DNA from: an uncultured Bacilli bacterium
Lineage (GTDB): Bacteria; Bacillota_I; Bacilli_A; RF39; UBA660
Direction of reading: 5' to 3'
Assembly: GCA_947623855.1 (NCBI GenBank)
Contig: CANQHW010000072.1
Location: 1 to 5,941, forward strand
Length of the DNA stretch: 5,941 nt
Shown: positions 4,475-5,941 of the stretch, in pieces
How the letters are laid out: every line of letters starts with the position of its first letter
How positions within the stretch are numbered: the stretch's first letter is position 1
Notes under the pieces: generated by a model
The model's database searches: none
Seen by the model: the letters and a program-made list of their open reading frames with translations, nothing else
Told to the model about the DNA's origin: nothing
Position numbers and translations under genes: made by a program

Positions 4475-5524
4475 ATGATTATTGTAAATATTTTAATATT
4501 ATTATTAATTTTAAGTATTATTATTGTTATCCATGAATTTGGACATTTTATTACAGCTAAGAAAAGCGGGGTACATATTTATGAGTTTTCGATTGGAATG
4601 GGTCCTTTAGTATGGAAACATATTGGTAAAGATAAGATTCAATATTCTATTAGAGCTTTCCCTATTGGAGGTTATGTCCAAATGGCTGGGGAAGTAATGG
4701 ATGATGATGATAAAATTCCTAAGAAAAAGTTGATGTGTAATCGACCTTGGTATCAAAGATTAATTATTCTAGTTGCTGGGGTTACGATGAACTTTATTCT
4801 AGCGCTGGTAGTGTTATTTGTTATTGGCCTTATTTGGGGCGGAAGATATAGTACAACGGTACTAGAAGCGGTTCAAGAAGGCTCAGCGGCGAGTGAAGCG
4901 GGGATTGAAGCTGGAGATACGATAATAAAAGTAGATGGTAAAAAAACTTCTTCTTGGGATATGGCGCAATTATATTTAGTTATGAAAACGAAAGATGGTA
5001 GTTATGATATAACGGTTAAAAAAGAATCGGGAGAAGAAAAAACTTATAATGTAACGCCGAAGACGGTAAAGAATGAAGATGGAGAAGAAACAAAAGTTTT
5101 TGGAATTCAAGGTACTCCTAAAATAGAAAGAGGATTTATAGAAGCTATTAAATATTCTTTTAGTAAGTTTGGTACTATTGTGCATTCGATGGTTACGATT
5201 GTGGGAGCGTTATTTACTGGGAAAATTTCTTTAAGTGCGTTATCTGGTCCGGTGGGAATGTATACTATTGTGGATGAATCGGTAGGATTAGGTATTGATC
5301 AATTAGTTTATCTAGTAGCATTTTTAAGTATTAATTTAGGGGTTGTAAATATTTTACCGTTCCCAGCTTTTGATGGAGGAAGAGTATTATTCTTAATAAT
5401 TGAGAAAATTAAAGGCAGTCCGGTAGATTCTAAGGTGGAAAATATGTTCCATGTGGTTGGATTTTTCTTATTAATGTTATTAATGGTATATATAACTATT
5501 CAAGACATATTTAGATTATTTTAG
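4475..5524 (+). CDS. rseP: RIP metalloprotease RseP/RasP (site-2 protease)
   Basis: This intramembrane zinc protease has 349 residues from ATG 4475. The first membrane segment carries the HEFGH zinc motif (H20, E21, H24), followed by FSIGMGP (38-44) and FPIGGYVQMAGE (62-73). A PDZ domain lies at about 126-195 (EGSAASEAGIEAGDTIIKVDG). SGPVGM (257-262) is conserved, and NILPFPAFDGGR (292-303) contains the third zinc ligand D300; the usual LDG is FDG here. A C-terminal membrane segment ends the protein. In Bacillus subtilis RasP cleaves anti-sigma factor RsiW, FtsL and signal-peptide remnants. The gene is co-transcribed with cdsA and followed by a terminator. An in-frame TTG at 4442 would add 11 residues but lies inside cdsA and has no ribosome binding site. 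Confidence 0.96.
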   Translation: MIIVNILILLLILSIIIVIHEFGHFITAKKSGVHIYEFSIGMGPLVWKHIGKDKIQYSIRAFPIGGYVQMAGEVMDDDDKIPKKKLMCNRPWYQRLIILVAGVTMNFILALVVLFVIGLIWGGRYSTTVLEAVQEGSAASEAGIEAGDTIIKVDGKKTSSWDMAQLYLVMKTKDGSYDITVKKESGEEKTYNVTPKTVKNEDGEETKVFGIQGTPKIERGFIEAIKYSFSKFGTIVHSMVTIVGALFTGKISLSALSGPVGMYTIVDESVGLGIDQLVYLVAFLSINLGVVNILPFPAFDGGRVLFLIIEKIKGSPVDSKVENMFHVVGFFLLMLLMVYITIQDIFRLF

Positions 5525-5546
5525 CTATTCTTTTTGAATAGTTTTT
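5523..5546 (+). terminator. Intrinsic terminator of cdsA-rseP
   Basis: The stem CTATTC/GAATAG (5525-5530, 5536-5541) has a TTTTT loop, can be extended by G-U and A-U pairs, and is followed by TTTTTCTTT. It starts within the rseP stop codon. Confidence 0.8.
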
Positions 5547-5547
5547 C

Positions 5548-5576
5548 TTTACTTTATTTAGATTTTATTGTATGAT
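5548..5576 (+). promoter_or_regulatory. Sigma-A-like promoter of the 3'-most gene
   Basis: TTTACT (5548-5553, 4 of 6 match to TTGACA), 17 bases, then TATGAT (5571-5576, 5 of 6 match to TATAAT). The predicted start near 5583 excludes ATG 5572 as the translation start of the downstream gene and fits ATG 5593 or 5602. Confidence 0.5.
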
Positions 5577-5601
5577 TAATTTAAGAATAGAGATGGTAGT
5601 A

Positions 5602-5941
5602 ATGGATAAAAATAAATTAATCATAAGTTATGCTCCGAATTTTTACCGAATTGTTAATTTTGAATATTATGAGGGCGATGTGTTTAGCGAAAAGCTTTTA
5701 AAGATTTATGAGAAGTTTATTTTTATTAAGGAAGATTTAGATGAGGAAGATATTATAAGGATTAGGAAGTTAGATGAAGCGTTAGCTAAATATATAGATG
5801 ATTATAATTTTAGAGATGAAGTTAAGAATGGATTATTAAGGGTTAAGTTAGAGAAGGATGAAAATTTACTTAATAATTTAATTAATAGTATTATTGGAAT
5901 ATTTGAAAAGTATGAAGAGGGTAGTACAAGAAAGATTTATG
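5602..5941 (+). CDS. Unrecognised protein, N-terminal part (runs off the window)
   Basis: An open frame of 113 codons continues past the window edge. It begins MDKNKLIISYAPNFYRIV, continues with NFEYYEGDVFSEKLLKIYEK, and then becomes highly charged and probably alpha-helical (Glu, Asp, Lys, Leu and Ile dominate). There is no signal peptide or membrane segment in the visible part. I do not recognise a family. It does not resemble the start of ProS or PolC, which follow rasP in Bacillus. In-frame ATGs at 5572 and 5593 are alternatives. 5572 lies on the proposed -10 box; 5593 and 5602 are both possible, with only a weak purine-rich stretch (AATAGAGATGG) as ribosome binding site. Codon use (AT-ending, AGA/AGG Arg) is like that of its neighbours, so it is probably a real gene. 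Confidence 0.7.
   Translation, partial: MDKNKLIISYAPNFYRIVNFEYYEGDVFSEKLLKIYEKFIFIKEDLDEEDIIRIRKLDEALAKYIDDYNFRDEVKNGLLRVKLEKDENLLNNLINSIIGIFEKYEEGSTRKIY

Noticed and set aside
4976..5185. Minus-strand 69-residue open frame inside rseP
   Set aside because: It lies wholly within the PDZ-coding part of rseP, is Phe/Ser/Arg-rich low-complexity sequence, and has no ribosome binding site; it is a shadow frame.
5572..5601. Upstream ATGs (5572, 5593) for the last gene
   Set aside because: ATG 5572 falls in the proposed -10 box. ATG 5593 cannot be excluded, but 5602 begins the stretch that looks like a natural N-terminus, so I used it and noted the alternative.

Overview
The window is an AT-rich stretch (roughly one third G+C by eye) of a low-GC Gram-positive chromosome. 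A CotE-family spore coat protein, two spore-type peptidoglycan-binding proteins, strong AGGAGG/AGGTGA ribosome binding sites and Bacillota-type CdsA, RseP and KhpA all point to an endospore-forming (or formerly endospore-forming) member of the Bacilli, plausibly an uncultured gut lineage. Every recognised frame reads with the standard code. TGG is the only Trp codon seen, and none of the nine complete reading frames ends in TGA.

Left part (1-2968). The window opens in the last 49 codons of a short-chain dehydrogenase, closed by a hairpin terminator that reaches the stop codon of a convergent gene. That gene (minus strand) encodes two peptidoglycan-binding domains followed by three LysM repeats. 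It is divergent from a plus-strand SpoIID-like gene carrying an N-terminal beta-sandwich domain. The SpoIID-like gene is broken by a frameshift at about 2042: the remaining SpoIID tail and a C-terminal peptidoglycan-binding domain lie in a second, overlapping frame (2037-2384). Next comes cotE. None of these proteins has a signal peptide, their promoters resemble mother-cell sporulation promoters (sigma-E/K type), and all three intact starts use an AGGTGA-type Shine-Dalgarno. I infer a small module of mother-cell-made spore-surface proteins: CotE as coat scaffold, the others binding or modifying cortex or germ-cell-wall peptidoglycan.

Right part (2969-5941). Housekeeping genes follow on the plus strand, each unit with its own terminator and sigma-A-like promoter: rpsP-khpA (ribosomal protein S16 and a KH RNA-binding protein), then cdsA-rseP (CDP-diacylglycerol synthase and an intramembrane site-2 protease), then the 5' part of an unrecognised gene that runs off the end. 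The familiar Bacillus neighbours are missing: rimM and trmD do not follow khpA, dxr does not separate cdsA from rseP, and the gene after rseP does not look like proS or polC.

Most worth a second look: the spore-surface module and its frameshifted SpoIID-like gene; a terminator whose 3' arm doubles as the -35 box of the rpsP promoter; an altered CdsA signature (PIKGG and DYID in place of PGHGG and DRxD); and LysM repeats kept identical in protein while their codons have diverged.
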